Shown: positions 43,799-53,465, counted from the first letter of the stretch. The stretch: 64,000 bases of DNA from Yeosuana aquiaggeris (GCF_044003965.1 NZ_JBAWKC010000005.1:1-64000), one strand, 5' to 3'. Numbers and translations: made by a program. Notes: generated by a model from the sequence alone, not told the origin.

Positions 43799-45277
43799 CT
43801 AATATGCTTTTGCGAACAAAACTCGATGTTTTGAAGGCTTTCCTGTAAACACACAAACACCCTCTTCTTGATTGATTTCCAGAGGAATACATCTAATAGT
43901 TGCTTTAGTGAGCTCTTTTATTTTATCTTCAGTTTCCTTAGTACCATCCCAATGCGCTGAAATAAATCCTCCTTTATTTTCTATAACCGATTTAAATTCC
44001 TCAAATGAGTTAACTTCAGTAATATGATCATCTCTAAAGGTTAAGGCTTTATCAAATAAGCCTTTCTGCATTTCTATTAATAAATTCTCTACTGTAGCCG
44101 TTAAGTTATCCAAAGAAACAATCTCCTTTGTTAAAATATCACGTCTCGCAATTTCAACAGTCCCGTTTTCTAGATCCTTTGGACCAATAGCTATTCGTAA
44201 TGGTACACCTTGTAGTTCATGCTGCGCAAATTTAGCGCCTGGCCTTTGTGTATCTCTACTATCGTATTTTACAGAAATACCTTTAACCTTTAATTCAGAA
44301 GCTATTTTATTCGCAATTTCTGAAATCGCTTCAAAATCCTCTTCATTTTTATAAATAGGAACAATAACCACCTGATTAGGAGCTAAACTTGGCGGTAAAA
44401 CTAAACCAAAATCATCACTATGGGTCATTATTAAGGCTCCCATCAATCTGGTGGAAACGCCCCAAGAAGTTGCCCAAACATAATCCTGTTTTCCTTCTTT
44501 ATTAGCAAATTTTACATCAAAGGCCTTAGCGAAATTCTGACCTAGAAAATGTGAGGTCCCTGCTTGCAAGGCTTTACCGTCTTGCATTAAAGCTTCAATA
44601 CAAAAAGTCTCTTCAGCCCCGGCGAAACGTTCGCTTTCTGTTTTCACGCCTTGTATTACAGGCATTGCCATAAAATTTTCAGCAAAAGTAGCATACACAT
44701 TATTCATGAGTTTAGCTTCAGCCATGGCTTCTGCTTTTGTTTCATGTGCCGTATGACCTTCTTGCCATAAAAACTCTGCTGTACGCAAAAATAATCGCGT
44801 CCGCATTTCCCATCTAACCACATTGGCCCATTGATTTATTAAAATAGGTAAATCTCTATATGATTGGATCCAATTCCTATACGTATTCCAAATAATAGCT
44901 TCACTGGTAGGTCTAACAATCAGTTCTTCTTCCAATTTAGCCTCTGGGTCAACCCTTAATTTACCTGGTTTATCGGGATCTGCCTGCAATCTGTAATGTG
45001 TCACGATTGCACATTCTTTGGCAAAACCTTCGGCGTTTTTTTCTTCTGCTTCAAATAGACTTTTTGGCACAAACAATGGAAAATAGGCATTTTGGTGTCC
45101 GGTTTCTTTGAACATTCTGTCCAATTCTGCCTGCATTTTCTCCCAGATCGCATAACCGTATGGCTTAATGACCATACAGCCTCTTACCGCAGAATTCTCA
45201 GCTAAGTCCGCTTTAACCACCAGTTCATTATACCATTTTGAATAATCTTCTGTCCTAGATGTTAGTTTTTTACTCAT
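43799..45277 (-). CDS. proS: Prolyl-tRNA synthetase, archaeal/eukaryotic type
   Basis: Start at ATG 45277 (MSKKLTSRTEDYSKWYN); an earlier in-frame start adds six residues unlikely to be real. 492 residues. Class II motifs: VRGCMVIKPYGYAIWE, VRPTSEAIIWNTYRNWIQSYRDLP (motif 2 region), FLWQEGHTAHETKAEA, QAGTSHFLGQNF and SWGVSTRL. The anticodon-binding domain has NQVVIVPI, and a C-terminal zinc-like region ends VLFAKAY. The short form lacks the bacterial editing insertion. It charges tRNA with proline. Divergent from the Trp-repeat lipoprotein gene. Confidence 0.96.
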   Translation of the reverse strand: MSKKLTSRTEDYSKWYNELVVKADLAENSAVRGCMVIKPYGYAIWEKMQAELDRMFKETGHQNAYFPLFVPKSLFEAEEKNAEGFAKECAIVTHYRLQADPDKPGKLRVDPEAKLEEELIVRPTSEAIIWNTYRNWIQSYRDLPILINQWANVVRWEMRTRLFLRTAEFLWQEGHTAHETKAEAMAEAKLMNNVYATFAENFMAMPVIQGVKTESERFAGAEETFCIEALMQDGKALQAGTSHFLGQNFAKAFDVKFANKEGKQDYVWATSWGVSTRLMGALIMTHSDDFGLVLPPSLAPNQVVIVPIYKNEEDFEAISEIANKIASELKVKGISVKYDSRDTQRPGAKFAQHELQGVPLRIAIGPKDLENGTVEIARRDILTKEIVSLDNLTATVENLLIEMQKGLFDKALTFRDDHITEVNSFEEFKSVIENKGGFISAHWDGTKETEDKIKELTKATIRCIPLEINQEEGVCVFTGKPSKHRVLFAKAY

Positions 45278-45340
45278 ATTTATGTTTTGGCACAAAAATT
45301 GTGACTATGTTAAATAAAAAAATAGTTCAGCAAAACTAAC

Positions 45341-45348
45341 TATTTTTG
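45341..45348 (+). promoter_or_regulatory. -7 box TATTTTTG
   Basis: Matches TAnnTTTG, 28 bases upstream of the ATG at 45377. Confidence 0.5.
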
Positions 45349-45376
45349 TGATGTTCAACAATAAAATAAGAGAGAT

Positions 45377-46513
45377 ATGCAAATTAATAACTACTTAATA
45401 AAGAAAATGCCTTACGTAGCAATTTTAATGCTTCTAGTTGGCTTATCATCATGTGGTTCTTATCAATATGTAGGTGTTGAAAATGATGGTATTTATGGTT
45501 CTTCAAACCCTCAAACCGTTGTTGAAGTTCAAAATGCAAATGCTGGTAATAACTATTATAAAAATTACTTCAGAGAAAAATCATTAGAATATGATTACAT
45601 GGTTAATGATGGTTCTGTTTTTACTGATATTGATAGTTATCAAAGTGGATATGTTGAAAATGACAGCATTATGGATAACAATTATCAAGGTTATGGTGGC
45701 TGGGGTCAGAGCAATAATAGTGTAACCATAAATTATATAGATAACGGCTGGAATAATTGGGGCTGGAATAATTGGGGTTGGAATAATTGGGGTTGGAATA
45801 ATTGGGGCTGGAATAATTGGGGCTGGAATAATTGGGGTTATTACAATCCTTGGCATTCACCTTATTATTATGGCGGATTTTATGCTGGTTTTTATGGCAG
45901 TTGGTACTATCCTAATTATAGGTATCCTTATTTTAATAATGGGTATTATGGAAGTTTATCATACGGAAGAAGAGGTGCTACTTACAATTCTGGAAGAAGA
46001 GGTATCTATGCTTCAAACTATAATTCAAGTAGTAGTCGTAGTAATTCTCTTAGTACAACTTCAAGAAATAATACAACTTCAAGGTATAATAACACATCAA
46101 GATATAATAACACTTCAAGGTATAATAACACATCAAGGTATAATAACACCAATACACTCAGAAGAAGCAACGGTACCGCGTATTCTAATTCAAACACTAC
46201 GAATCGAGTAAATAGTTCTGGAAATACTTATAATGCGAGAAGAACATCAAGTGTCTCTGCACCTGCGATGAATTCTTCAACACGCTCTTCTTCAACAATT
46301 AGAAGAAATTCGTCTCCAAATTACTATAACAATAATTCCACTTTAAGAAATAATTCTTCTTCAAGTTCAACTCCTTCAAGAAGTTATAATTCAGGAAGTA
46401 GTAGTAGAAGTTCAAATTCAGGTGTTTCAAGGTCTTCAAGCAGCAGTGGTAGAAGCAGTTCAGGATCTTCAAGTAGAAGTAGATCTGGATCATCAGGAAG
46501 AAGAGGCGGATAA
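45377..46513 (+). CDS. Low-complexity lipoprotein with WGWNN repeats and Ser/Asn/Arg-rich tail
   Basis: 378 residues. Lipoprotein signal with lipobox LSSC (Cys at about residue 26), then an acidic segment (about 30-110). About seven tandem WNNWG units (15-bp DNA repeats, 45749-45838) come next, then an aromatic Tyr/Gly region (about 155-200). The last 170 residues are almost only Ser, Asn, Arg, Thr and Tyr, including five RYNNTS units from 18-bp repeats at 46078-46150. Related repeat lipoproteins occur in Bacteroidota next to the FadL-type porin; function unknown. Repeat number may vary between strains by slippage. Confidence 0.8.
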   Translation: MQINNYLIKKMPYVAILMLLVGLSSCGSYQYVGVENDGIYGSSNPQTVVEVQNANAGNNYYKNYFREKSLEYDYMVNDGSVFTDIDSYQSGYVENDSIMDNNYQGYGGWGQSNNSVTINYIDNGWNNWGWNNWGWNNWGWNNWGWNNWGWNNWGYYNPWHSPYYYGGFYAGFYGSWYYPNYRYPYFNNGYYGSLSYGRRGATYNSGRRGIYASNYNSSSSRSNSLSTTSRNNTTSRYNNTSRYNNTSRYNNTSRYNNTNTLRRSNGTAYSNSNTTNRVNSSGNTYNARRTSSVSAPAMNSSTRSSSTIRRNSSPNYYNNNSTLRNNSSSSSTPSRSYNSGSSSRSSNSGVSRSSSSSGRSSSGSSSRSRSGSSGRRGG

Positions 46514-46545
46514 TTTTATAAAAAACATTAATAAACATATTTAAT

Positions 46546-48060
46546 ATGAAAAAGTTAAACCTACTATTCATAGGTATACTTTCTATGTCCTTTACGTACG
46601 GACAAGATATTACCGATGCCCTTAGATACTCTCAAGATGATATACAGGGTACAGCAAGATTTAGAGCTTTAAGCGGTGCATTTGGCGCTCTGGGAGGTGA
46701 TATGAGCGCTGTTAGTTTAAATCCAGCGGGATCAGCAGTATTTACTAGAAGCCACGCCTCGTTTTCTCTTTCTAATTTAGACACAAAAAACGATTCACAA
46801 TATTTTAACGGTTTTACAAGTGCCTCAGATTCTAAATTCGATTTTAATCAAGGCGGAGCCGTTTTTGTTTTTTCTAATAATGATTCCAATTCTGCATGGA
46901 AAAAATTTGCTCTGAGTATTGGATATGATAAAATGGCGAATTATGATAATATTTGGGTTGCTAAAGGCACTAACACCAATAATAATTCAATTGACTTATA
47001 CTTTTTAGGGTATGCAGATGGGTTAAGACTGGATGAAATTTCAGCCTTACCAGGTGAATCGATATCAGAGGCTTATTCTGAGATTGGTAGTTACTACGGA
47101 TTTGGCCATCAACAAGCCTTTTTAGGTTATGAATCTTATATCCTAGAGCCGGACACTAATGATGATGCCAATACTACTTATTTTTCAAATATTGCAAACG
47201 GTACTTTTGATCAGGAATATATTTATGCAACAAGAGGCTATAATGGTAAAATAACTTTTAATGCGGCCGTTCAGTATGAAGATAATTTATTTTTAGGATT
47301 AAACTTAAATTCACATCTTCTTCATTATGATCGTTCAACACAATTATTTGAAGACAACTCTAATTTAGGTTCTATCATTAATAATATAGATTTTGAAAAT
47401 ACCTTATCAACTATAGGTACTGGTTTTTCTTTTCAGTTAGGAGGTATTTTGAAAGTGACCAACGAATTTAGACTTGGTTTAACTTATGACTCTCCAACCT
47501 GGTATACCATGGAAGAAGAAACAACCCAATATCTGTTTACAAATTCTGATATTGATGGTCCCGCCAGAGTAAATCCGCAAATTGTGAATATTTACCCAAG
47601 TTATAGGTTACAAACACCTGGAAAAATCACTGGTAGTTTGGCATATGTATTCGGAGACCAAGGTTTGCTGAGCTTTGATTATGCACTTAAAGATTACGGT
47701 TCTGCTAAATTCAAACCAACTTCTGATTCTTTCTTTGCAGATCAAAACAGAGTTATTGGTAATGATTTAGTAGCTGCTTCTACTTACAGATTTGGCGGTG
47801 AATACAGAGTAAAACAATTTAGTTTTAGAGGCGGCTATCGCTTTGAAGAAAGCCCTTATAAAAATGGCTTAACCGTTGGAGATTTAACTGGTTATTCATT
47901 AGGAATTGGTTTTAATTTTGGCAATACGAAGTTAGACCTTACTTATGATCAGGCTAAAAGAAATTCACAAACTCAATTATATAATGTGGGATTAACTGAT
48001 GCCGCATTGATTGATGCTAAAAATTCTAACATTACTTTTTCTATAGGTTTTAATATATAA
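46546..48060 (+). CDS. OmpP1/FadL/TodX family outer-membrane transport protein
   Basis: 504 residues. A signal peptide ending FTYGQ precedes the FadL-type N-terminal hatch (DALRYSQDDIQGTARFRALSGAFGALGGDMSAVSLNPAGSAVF), with the NPAG motif that marks the family. Long beta-barrel strands follow, ending in a strand with an aromatic residue (NITFSIGFNI). It imports hydrophobic compounds such as fatty acids. It starts 33 bases after the repeat lipoprotein gene and is probably cotranscribed with it; a hairpin terminator follows. Confidence 0.9.
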   Translation: MKKLNLLFIGILSMSFTYGQDITDALRYSQDDIQGTARFRALSGAFGALGGDMSAVSLNPAGSAVFTRSHASFSLSNLDTKNDSQYFNGFTSASDSKFDFNQGGAVFVFSNNDSNSAWKKFALSIGYDKMANYDNIWVAKGTNTNNNSIDLYFLGYADGLRLDEISALPGESISEAYSEIGSYYGFGHQQAFLGYESYILEPDTNDDANTTYFSNIANGTFDQEYIYATRGYNGKITFNAAVQYEDNLFLGLNLNSHLLHYDRSTQLFEDNSNLGSIINNIDFENTLSTIGTGFSFQLGGILKVTNEFRLGLTYDSPTWYTMEEETTQYLFTNSDIDGPARVNPQIVNIYPSYRLQTPGKITGSLAYVFGDQGLLSFDYALKDYGSAKFKPTSDSFFADQNRVIGNDLVAASTYRFGGEYRVKQFSFRGGYRFEESPYKNGLTVGDLTGYSLGIGFNFGNTKLDLTYDQAKRNSQTQLYNVGLTDAALIDAKNSNITFSIGFNI

Positions 48061-48083
48061 TATTTTTATAATCCATTTTTTTT

Positions 48084-48115
48084 AAAGCTTGGACTTTTCA
48101 GTTCAGGCTTTTAAG
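48084..48115 (+). terminator. Probable terminator after the FadL-type gene
   Basis: AAAGCTTGGAC / GTTCAGGCTTT stem of 11 pairs (two G-U) with loop TTTTCA and a modest T-rich tail. Confidence 0.6.
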
Positions 48116-48196
48116 TTTTATCTCCGTAAGTAATTGGTGAAAAGAGAATACCTATTAATTATTGGTTAATTCAAAACATAACAAAAGTGAATTACT

Positions 48197-48204
48197 TATC
48201 TTTG
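48197..48204 (+). promoter_or_regulatory. -7 box TATCTTTG for folE
   Basis: Matches TAnnTTTG; 28 bases before the folE ATG at 48233. It likely drives folE, cysS and possibly yidD. Confidence 0.55.
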
Positions 48205-48232
48205 CAGACTAAAAACTTGATTTTTATAATAA

Positions 48233-48910
48233 ATGAAAATTAACAACGACATAGACGAATTTGAAGCTTTGGGAAACGACCACATTGGAACCTCTTCTAA
48301 TACACCCATGAGAAATGATGCTTTCAAACTTTCAAATGAGGAGAAAATTGACATTATAAAAGATGATGTGCGTCATATTATGGAAACCTTAGGACTTGAT
48401 CTAACTGATGATAGTCTAAATGGTACACCAAATAGGGTAGCCAAAATGTTTGTTAAAGAAATATTTGGCGGCTTAAATCCAGAAAGAAAACCAAGTGCTT
48501 CTACTTTTGAAAACAAATACAAATATGGAGAAATGTTGGTTGAAAAAAACATTACTGTGTATTCAACCTGCGAGCATCATTTACTACCCATAGTAGGCAA
48601 AGCACATGTCGCTTATATTTCAAATGGAACCGTAGTTGGCCTATCAAAAATGAATAGAATTGTTGATTATTATGCTAAACGGCCTCAGGTTCAAGAACGA
48701 TTAACCATTCAAATAGTTAAAGAACTTCAGGAAGTTTTGAATACACAAGACGTTGCTTGTGTTATTGATGCGAAGCATTTATGTGTGAATTCAAGAGGTA
48801 TCAGGGATGTTGAAAGCAGTACTGTCACCTCAGAATTTGGAGGAAAATTCAAAGAAAAAGCAACACGCCGAGAGTTTTTAGATTACATTAAATTAGACAC
48901 TAAGTTTTAG
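48233..48910 (+). CDS. folE: GTP cyclohydrolase I
   Basis: 225 residues. Zinc and active-site motif YSTCEHHLLPIVGKAHVAYI, GLSKMNRIVDYYAKRPQVQERLT and VIDAKHLCVNSRGIRD (third zinc ligand Cys). It opens GTP to 7,8-dihydroneopterin triphosphate, the first step of folate synthesis. A 45-residue N-terminal extension precedes the conserved domain. It is followed 20 bases later by cysS on the same strand. Confidence 0.97.
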   Translation: MKINNDIDEFEALGNDHIGTSSNTPMRNDAFKLSNEEKIDIIKDDVRHIMETLGLDLTDDSLNGTPNRVAKMFVKEIFGGLNPERKPSASTFENKYKYGEMLVEKNITVYSTCEHHLLPIVGKAHVAYISNGTVVGLSKMNRIVDYYAKRPQVQERLTIQIVKELQEVLNTQDVACVIDAKHLCVNSRGIRDVESSTVTSEFGGKFKEKATRREFLDYIKLDTKF

Positions 48911-48930
48911 TTAAAATACCTACTCAAACC

Positions 48931-50412
48931 ATGCAACTTTACAAGCAGCATCAAATAAAGATATATAATTCACTTACTGGACAAAAAGAAACATTTAAAC
49001 CTATTAATGAGGGCTACGTGGGCATGTATGTCTGTGGCCCAACTGTTTATAGCAATGTACATTTAGGAAATGTACGAACCTTTATGTCTTTTGATGTTAT
49101 TTTTAGATATCTAAAACATTTAGATTATAAAGTAAGATATGTAAGAAATATTACAGATGCTGGCCATTTAGAAAATGATGCGGATGCTGGTGAAGACCGT
49201 ATTGCTAAAAAAGCCCGTTTAGAGCAAATTGAACCTATGGAAGTTGTTCAGCGATATACGGTGGATTTCCATAATATATTAAACATTTTTAATTTTTTAC
49301 CTCCAAGTATAGAGCCTACTGCAACGGGACACATCATTGAACAGATTGAATTGATTAAGACCATTTTAGAAAATGGCTTTGCTTATGAGATAAATGGTTC
49401 TGTTTATTTTGATGTACATAAATTCAATGAAACGCACGATTATGGTAAATTAAGCAAGCGCAAACTTGAAGATTTAATTCACAATACCCGCGAATTAGAC
49501 GGACAATCAGACAAAAAAAATCCTCAGGATTTTGCCCTTTGGAAAAAAGCCGAACCTCAGCATATTATGCGCTGGCCTTCCCCTTGGAGTGATGGATTCC
49601 CTGGCTGGCACCTAGAATGCACCGCTATGAGTACTAAATACCTTGGTGAACATTTTGACATTCATGGTGGTGGTATGGATTTAAAATTTCCACATCACGA
49701 ATGTGAAATTGCACAAAATGAAGCGGCTAAAGGGCAAACACCCGTAAATTACTGGATGCATGCCAATATGCTGATCATGAATGGCAAGAAAATGGCCAAA
49801 TCAACAGGAAATTATATTTTACCTGGAGAAATCTTTACTGGCGAAAACAGCAATATTACCAAAGCCTTCTCTCCTAGTGTGGCGCGTTTCTTTATGTTGC
49901 AAGCTCATTACAGAAGCATCTTAGACTTTACCAATGAAGGCTTACTGGCCAGTGAAAAAGGTTTTTACAGATTGATGGACGCTGTGAACTTATTAGAAAG
50001 TATAAAAGCATCTGCAACCTCATCTCTGGATATTGCCTCATGGAAACAAAGTTGTTATGATGCCATGAATGATGACTTTAACACACCAATCTTAATAGCC
50101 AATTTATTTGAAGGCGTGAAGTATATCAATCAAATAAAAGATGGTTCAGCAACTGTTTCAGATGCAGACTTAATCACTTTAAAAGAAATCATAAAGGCTT
50201 TTGCATTTGATATTCTGGGATTAGAAAATACATCAAAAAATGAGGCTGGAACTGATAAATTATCTGGAGCCGTTGAAGTCTTGATTAAATTAAGACAGGA
50301 AGCCAGAGCCAATAAAGATTTTGCCTTATCAGATAAGATTCGTGATGAACTGGCAACCGTTGGTATTGAGCTTAAAGATGGCAAGGAAGGAACTACCTTC
50401 TCTGTTAATTAG
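48931..50412 (+). CDS. cysS: Cysteinyl-tRNA synthetase
   Basis: 493 residues. HIGH-type motif in YVCGPTVYSNVHLGNVR, zinc ligands in CGPT, GWHLECTAMS and FPHHECEIAQ, and signature GKKMAKSTGN (KMSKS equivalent). A C-terminal DALR-like helical domain covers about 340-490. It charges tRNA-Cys. Full length with no frame damage. It probably shares the folE transcript. Confidence 0.98.
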   Translation: MQLYKQHQIKIYNSLTGQKETFKPINEGYVGMYVCGPTVYSNVHLGNVRTFMSFDVIFRYLKHLDYKVRYVRNITDAGHLENDADAGEDRIAKKARLEQIEPMEVVQRYTVDFHNILNIFNFLPPSIEPTATGHIIEQIELIKTILENGFAYEINGSVYFDVHKFNETHDYGKLSKRKLEDLIHNTRELDGQSDKKNPQDFALWKKAEPQHIMRWPSPWSDGFPGWHLECTAMSTKYLGEHFDIHGGGMDLKFPHHECEIAQNEAAKGQTPVNYWMHANMLIMNGKKMAKSTGNYILPGEIFTGENSNITKAFSPSVARFFMLQAHYRSILDFTNEGLLASEKGFYRLMDAVNLLESIKASATSSLDIASWKQSCYDAMNDDFNTPILIANLFEGVKYINQIKDGSATVSDADLITLKEIIKAFAFDILGLENTSKNEAGTDKLSGAVEVLIKLRQEARANKDFALSDKIRDELATVGIELKDGKEGTTFSVN

Positions 50413-50471
50413 CAAAACAAGTAAAGTTCTAAACTTTATAACGACTTAAAAAGTATATACAAATATTTATT

Positions 50472-50693
50472 TTGAAAAAAATTCTTATTGCCCCGTTTTT
50501 GTTTTTAATAAAAGTCTATCAACTTTTAATATCACCATTAACACCTGCAACTTGTAGATATCACCCAACCTGTTCTCATTATGCTAAAGAAGCTTTAGAA
50601 AAACACGGTTTTTTTAAAGGTGGTTGGTTGGCTATAAAACGTATTTTTAGCTGTCATCCCTGGGGCGGTTCTGGTTATGATCCTGTACCTTAA
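50472..50693 (+). CDS. yidD: Membrane protein insertion efficiency factor YidD
   Basis: 73 residues starting at TTG 50472 (no in-frame ATG). Family motifs: LIKVYQLLISPLTPATCRYHPTCSHYAKEALEKHG and GWLAIKRIFSCHPWGGSGYDPVP, with conserved Cys residues and an amphipathic N-terminal helix. It assists YidC-dependent insertion of inner-membrane proteins. It follows cysS by 60 bases. Confidence 0.93.
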   Translation: MKKILIAPFLFLIKVYQLLISPLTPATCRYHPTCSHYAKEALEKHGFFKGGWLAIKRIFSCHPWGGSGYDPVP

Positions 50694-50752
50694 TATGATT
50701 TGACCCGGTTGATTAAATAACTACCACCTGTACTTTACCAATTTTAATTTTT

Positions 50753-50779
50753 TGTAACCCAAACGTTTGATTCGTCGTC
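50753..50779 (+). promoter_or_regulatory. Candidate ECF-sigma promoter
   Basis: TGTAAC at 50753-50758, a 17-base spacer, then CGTC at 50776-50779, 33 bases before ATG 50813. AAC in the -35 and CGTC in the -10 are typical of extracytoplasmic-function sigma factor promoters. No TAnnTTTG box is seen for this gene. Confidence 0.45.
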
Positions 50780-50812
50780 CAACGAGCTAATGACCTCTGC
50801 AAATAACGAAAA

Positions 50813-51892
50813 ATGAAAAAAGGAATTTACTTAAAATATCTATTAATAGTAATTATTGTTATATCCATTAGTTCCCAATCTATAAGCTACGCACAAAATT
50901 TAGAATCCAATATTGATAGTTTATTACAGGAAAAATATCCGTCAAATGCTCCTGGCGCCACTTTTTTGATTTCCAAAAAAGGTAACATTATTTATAAAAA
51001 AGCATTTGGTCTCTCAAATCTTGAGTTGAATGTTCCAATGCAAACGGAAAATGTCTTCGAGATAGGTTCTATGACAAAACAGTTTACAGCAATATCCATT
51101 TTAATGCTTGTAGAAAAAAGAAAACTGAATTTAGATGACGACATCACCAAGTATATTCCTGACTACCCTACAAAAGGACATAAAATAACGGTACATCACT
51201 TATTAACTCATACTTCAGGAATAAAAGACTTTACAAGAATAAAAGGACTCAATGATATCTCAAAAAAGGACCTAACTCCTATAGAATTAATTAATTTTTT
51301 CAAAAATGAATCTATGGACTTTGTTCCCGGGGAAAAGTTCAAATATAATAATTCAGGATATATTATTTTAGGATATATTATTGAAACAATAACCGGACAG
51401 AGTTATGCTGAATTTGTAGAGGAACAGATTTTTAAAAAATTAGGGATGACAACTTCGCAATATGCAAGCCATAACAATGTAATTCAAAATAGAGCATCAG
51501 GATATCAAAATAAAGAAGGCTATGTGAATAGCAGAAAAATCAGTTTCACATTACCTTATGCTTCGGGTTCATTAATGTCTACGGTTGATGATATGTTTAA
51601 GTGGCAAGAAGCCATAAAAAACAACCTTTTAATTAGTAAAGAAATGACTCAAAAGGCATTTACAAATTATACATTAAATAATGGAGAAAACATGAATTAT
51701 GGATATGGTTGGCATCTTAAAACAATAAATGGTCTTTCTAGTAGAGAACATGGTGGTTCCATTTTTGGGTTTAAATCAATGGGAGTATATATACCTGAAT
51801 CAGATATTTATGTTATTGGACTTAATAATTGCGATTGTAATTCACCAACCAAGATTACAAGAGAAATAGCGGAATTGGCCGCGAAATATTAA
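50813..51892 (+). CDS. Secreted serine hydrolase, class C beta-lactamase/DD-peptidase fold
   Basis: 359 residues with a signal peptide (cleavage near ISYAQ). Catalytic motifs: SMTK at residues 86-89, YNNSGY (Y-x-N) near 181-186 and EHGG near residue 320 in place of KTG. It also has LLTHTSGIKDF. This is the Beta-lactamase (PF00144) family, covering esterases and D-aminopeptidases as well as true beta-lactamases; no direct evidence for antibiotic hydrolysis. It has its own candidate ECF promoter, pointing to an envelope-stress or surface-signal link. Confidence 0.9.
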   Translation: MKKGIYLKYLLIVIIVISISSQSISYAQNLESNIDSLLQEKYPSNAPGATFLISKKGNIIYKKAFGLSNLELNVPMQTENVFEIGSMTKQFTAISILMLVEKRKLNLDDDITKYIPDYPTKGHKITVHHLLTHTSGIKDFTRIKGLNDISKKDLTPIELINFFKNESMDFVPGEKFKYNNSGYIILGYIIETITGQSYAEFVEEQIFKKLGMTTSQYASHNNVIQNRASGYQNKEGYVNSRKISFTLPYASGSLMSTVDDMFKWQEAIKNNLLISKEMTQKAFTNYTLNNGENMNYGYGWHLKTINGLSSREHGGSIFGFKSMGVYIPESDIYVIGLNNCDCNSPTKITREIAELAAKY

Positions 51893-51944
51893 AATAAACG
51901 CTGTACAAAATCGCATATAAACCCATTAAACGTAATAAGCAATT

Positions 51945-53405
51945 TTACTTATTAGGTATCTGCTTCAAAATCTCTAAAACAAACTTCCAGTATTTTTGAA
52001 CTGATGAAATTTGAGCACGTTCATCTGGTGAATGAGCACCCTTAATATTTGGACCAAAACTAATCATATCCATCGTTGGGTAATTAGTACCCAAAATACC
52101 ACATTCCAGTCCTGCATGGCAAGCTGCAACATGGGGCTTTTTACCATTTAAAGCTTCATAGAGTTTAGACATTACTTTTAATATAGCAGAGTCCATGTTT
52201 GGTGCCCAACCAGGATAATCTCCTGAAAACTCCACTTCACAACCAGTCAATTCAAAAGTAGCACGTAACGTATTGGCTAAATCCATTTTAGAACTTTCTA
52301 CTGAAGAACGTGTTAAACAGGCAATCATAACCTCACCATCTTTCACCACTACTCTAGCGATATTATTTGACGTTTCTACCAAATCAGGAATATCCGCACT
52401 CATTCTGTAAACCCCATTTTGCGCAGCATATATAGCTCTGGTTAATCCTTCTTGAACACCTAAATCCATGATTTTTTTAGGAGTTTCACATTTAGAAAAT
52501 ATGATGGTTAAATCAGGCTCCTTGGTTTTTAACTCTGTTTTTATACTCTCTGCCTGCTCTTTCATTTCCAACAAAAAAGCCTCTTCATTCATAGCATCAA
52601 TGACAACCAAAGCATTGCTTTCTCTGGGAATGGCATTACGCAAACTTCCGCCATCAATTTCTGAAATACGCAATCCAAAATTCTCAAAACCATCAAATAG
52701 CAGACGGTTCATGATTTTATTTGCATTCCCAAGTCCTTCATGAATTTGCATCCCAGAATGACCCCCTTGTAATCCTTTTACAGTTATTTTATAACCTATC
52801 TTAAATTCTGGGGTTTCCTCTTCTTTGTAAGTTCTTTTTGCAGTCACATCAATACCGCCAGCGCATCCCACGCCTATTTCATCATCTTCTTCAGTGTCTA
52901 AATTCAATAATATACCGCCTGACAATAAACCACCCTTTAAACCCATAGCGCCTGTCATACCCGTTTCTTCATCTATGGTGAACAGGGCTTCAATTGCAGG
53001 ATGCGGAATATCTGTACTTTCTAAAATAGCCATAATAGTGGCCACTCCTAAACCATTATCTGCTCCAAGTGTGGTTCCTCTGGCTTTTACCCAATCACCA
53101 TCAACATACATGTCTATACCCTGAGTATCAAAATCAAAGACAGTATCACCATTTTTTTGATGGACCATATCTAAATGTGATTGTAATACCACCGTGATTT
53201 TTGATTCCATGCCTTTAGTTGCAGGCTTCTTAATAATAACATTACCTACATCATCAACTAGGGTTTCAAGACCCAGACTTTTGCCAAAATCTTTCATAAA
53301 AGCAATGACGCGTTCTTCTTTTTTTGAGGCTCTTGGCACTGCATTTAAATCGGCAAATTTATTCCAAAGTTGCTTTGGCTGTAGTTGTCTTATTTCAGAA
53401 TTCAT
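51945..53405 (-). CDS. pepD: Aminoacyl-histidine dipeptidase (cytosol nonspecific dipeptidase)
   Basis: Start at ATG 53405 (MNSEIRQLQPKQLWNKF); upstream in-frame codons would place it before the promoter. 486 residues, M20 metallopeptidase. Motifs: VVLQSHLDMVHQK (metal His, catalytic Asp), GTTLGADNGLGVA (bridging Asp), FTIDEETGMTGA (catalytic Glu and metal Glu), NLDTEEDDEIGVG, and late VAACHAGLECG and SFGPNIKGAHSPDE. It cleaves Xaa-His and other dipeptides in the cytosol. A TATCTTTG box lies just upstream. Confidence 0.95.
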   Translation of the reverse strand: MNSEIRQLQPKQLWNKFADLNAVPRASKKEERVIAFMKDFGKSLGLETLVDDVGNVIIKKPATKGMESKITVVLQSHLDMVHQKNGDTVFDFDTQGIDMYVDGDWVKARGTTLGADNGLGVATIMAILESTDIPHPAIEALFTIDEETGMTGAMGLKGGLLSGGILLNLDTEEDDEIGVGCAGGIDVTAKRTYKEEETPEFKIGYKITVKGLQGGHSGMQIHEGLGNANKIMNRLLFDGFENFGLRISEIDGGSLRNAIPRESNALVVIDAMNEEAFLLEMKEQAESIKTELKTKEPDLTIIFSKCETPKKIMDLGVQEGLTRAIYAAQNGVYRMSADIPDLVETSNNIARVVVKDGEVMIACLTRSSVESSKMDLANTLRATFELTGCEVEFSGDYPGWAPNMDSAILKVMSKLYEALNGKKPHVAACHAGLECGILGTNYPTMDMISFGPNIKGAHSPDERAQISSVQKYWKFVLEILKQIPNK

Positions 53406-53425
53406 AATGTTTAGTTTAAGTTTAA

Positions 53426-53433
53426 CAAAGATA
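53426..53433 (-). promoter_or_regulatory. -7 box TATCTTTG for pepD
   Basis: Minus-strand match to TAnnTTTG, 20 bases before the pepD ATG at 53405. It supports the shorter pepD start. Confidence 0.55.
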
Positions 53434-53465
53434 ACATAACTAACTAGGATTAATAAACATTTCCT

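Noticed and set aside
45749..45838. Short regular repeats that could suggest a CRISPR array
   Set aside because: The 15-bp units are contiguous, lack spacers and encode a periodic peptide in a lipoprotein gene.
45584..45860. Minus-strand open frames of 63-90 codons with PNYSS or PAPII repeats
   Set aside because: They are the antisense reading of the WNNWG tandem repeats; no start context or independent support.
50813..51892. Calling the serine hydrolase an antibiotic-resistance beta-lactamase
   Set aside because: The motifs fit the broad PF00144 family, which is mostly esterases and peptidases; nothing points to antibiotic hydrolysis.
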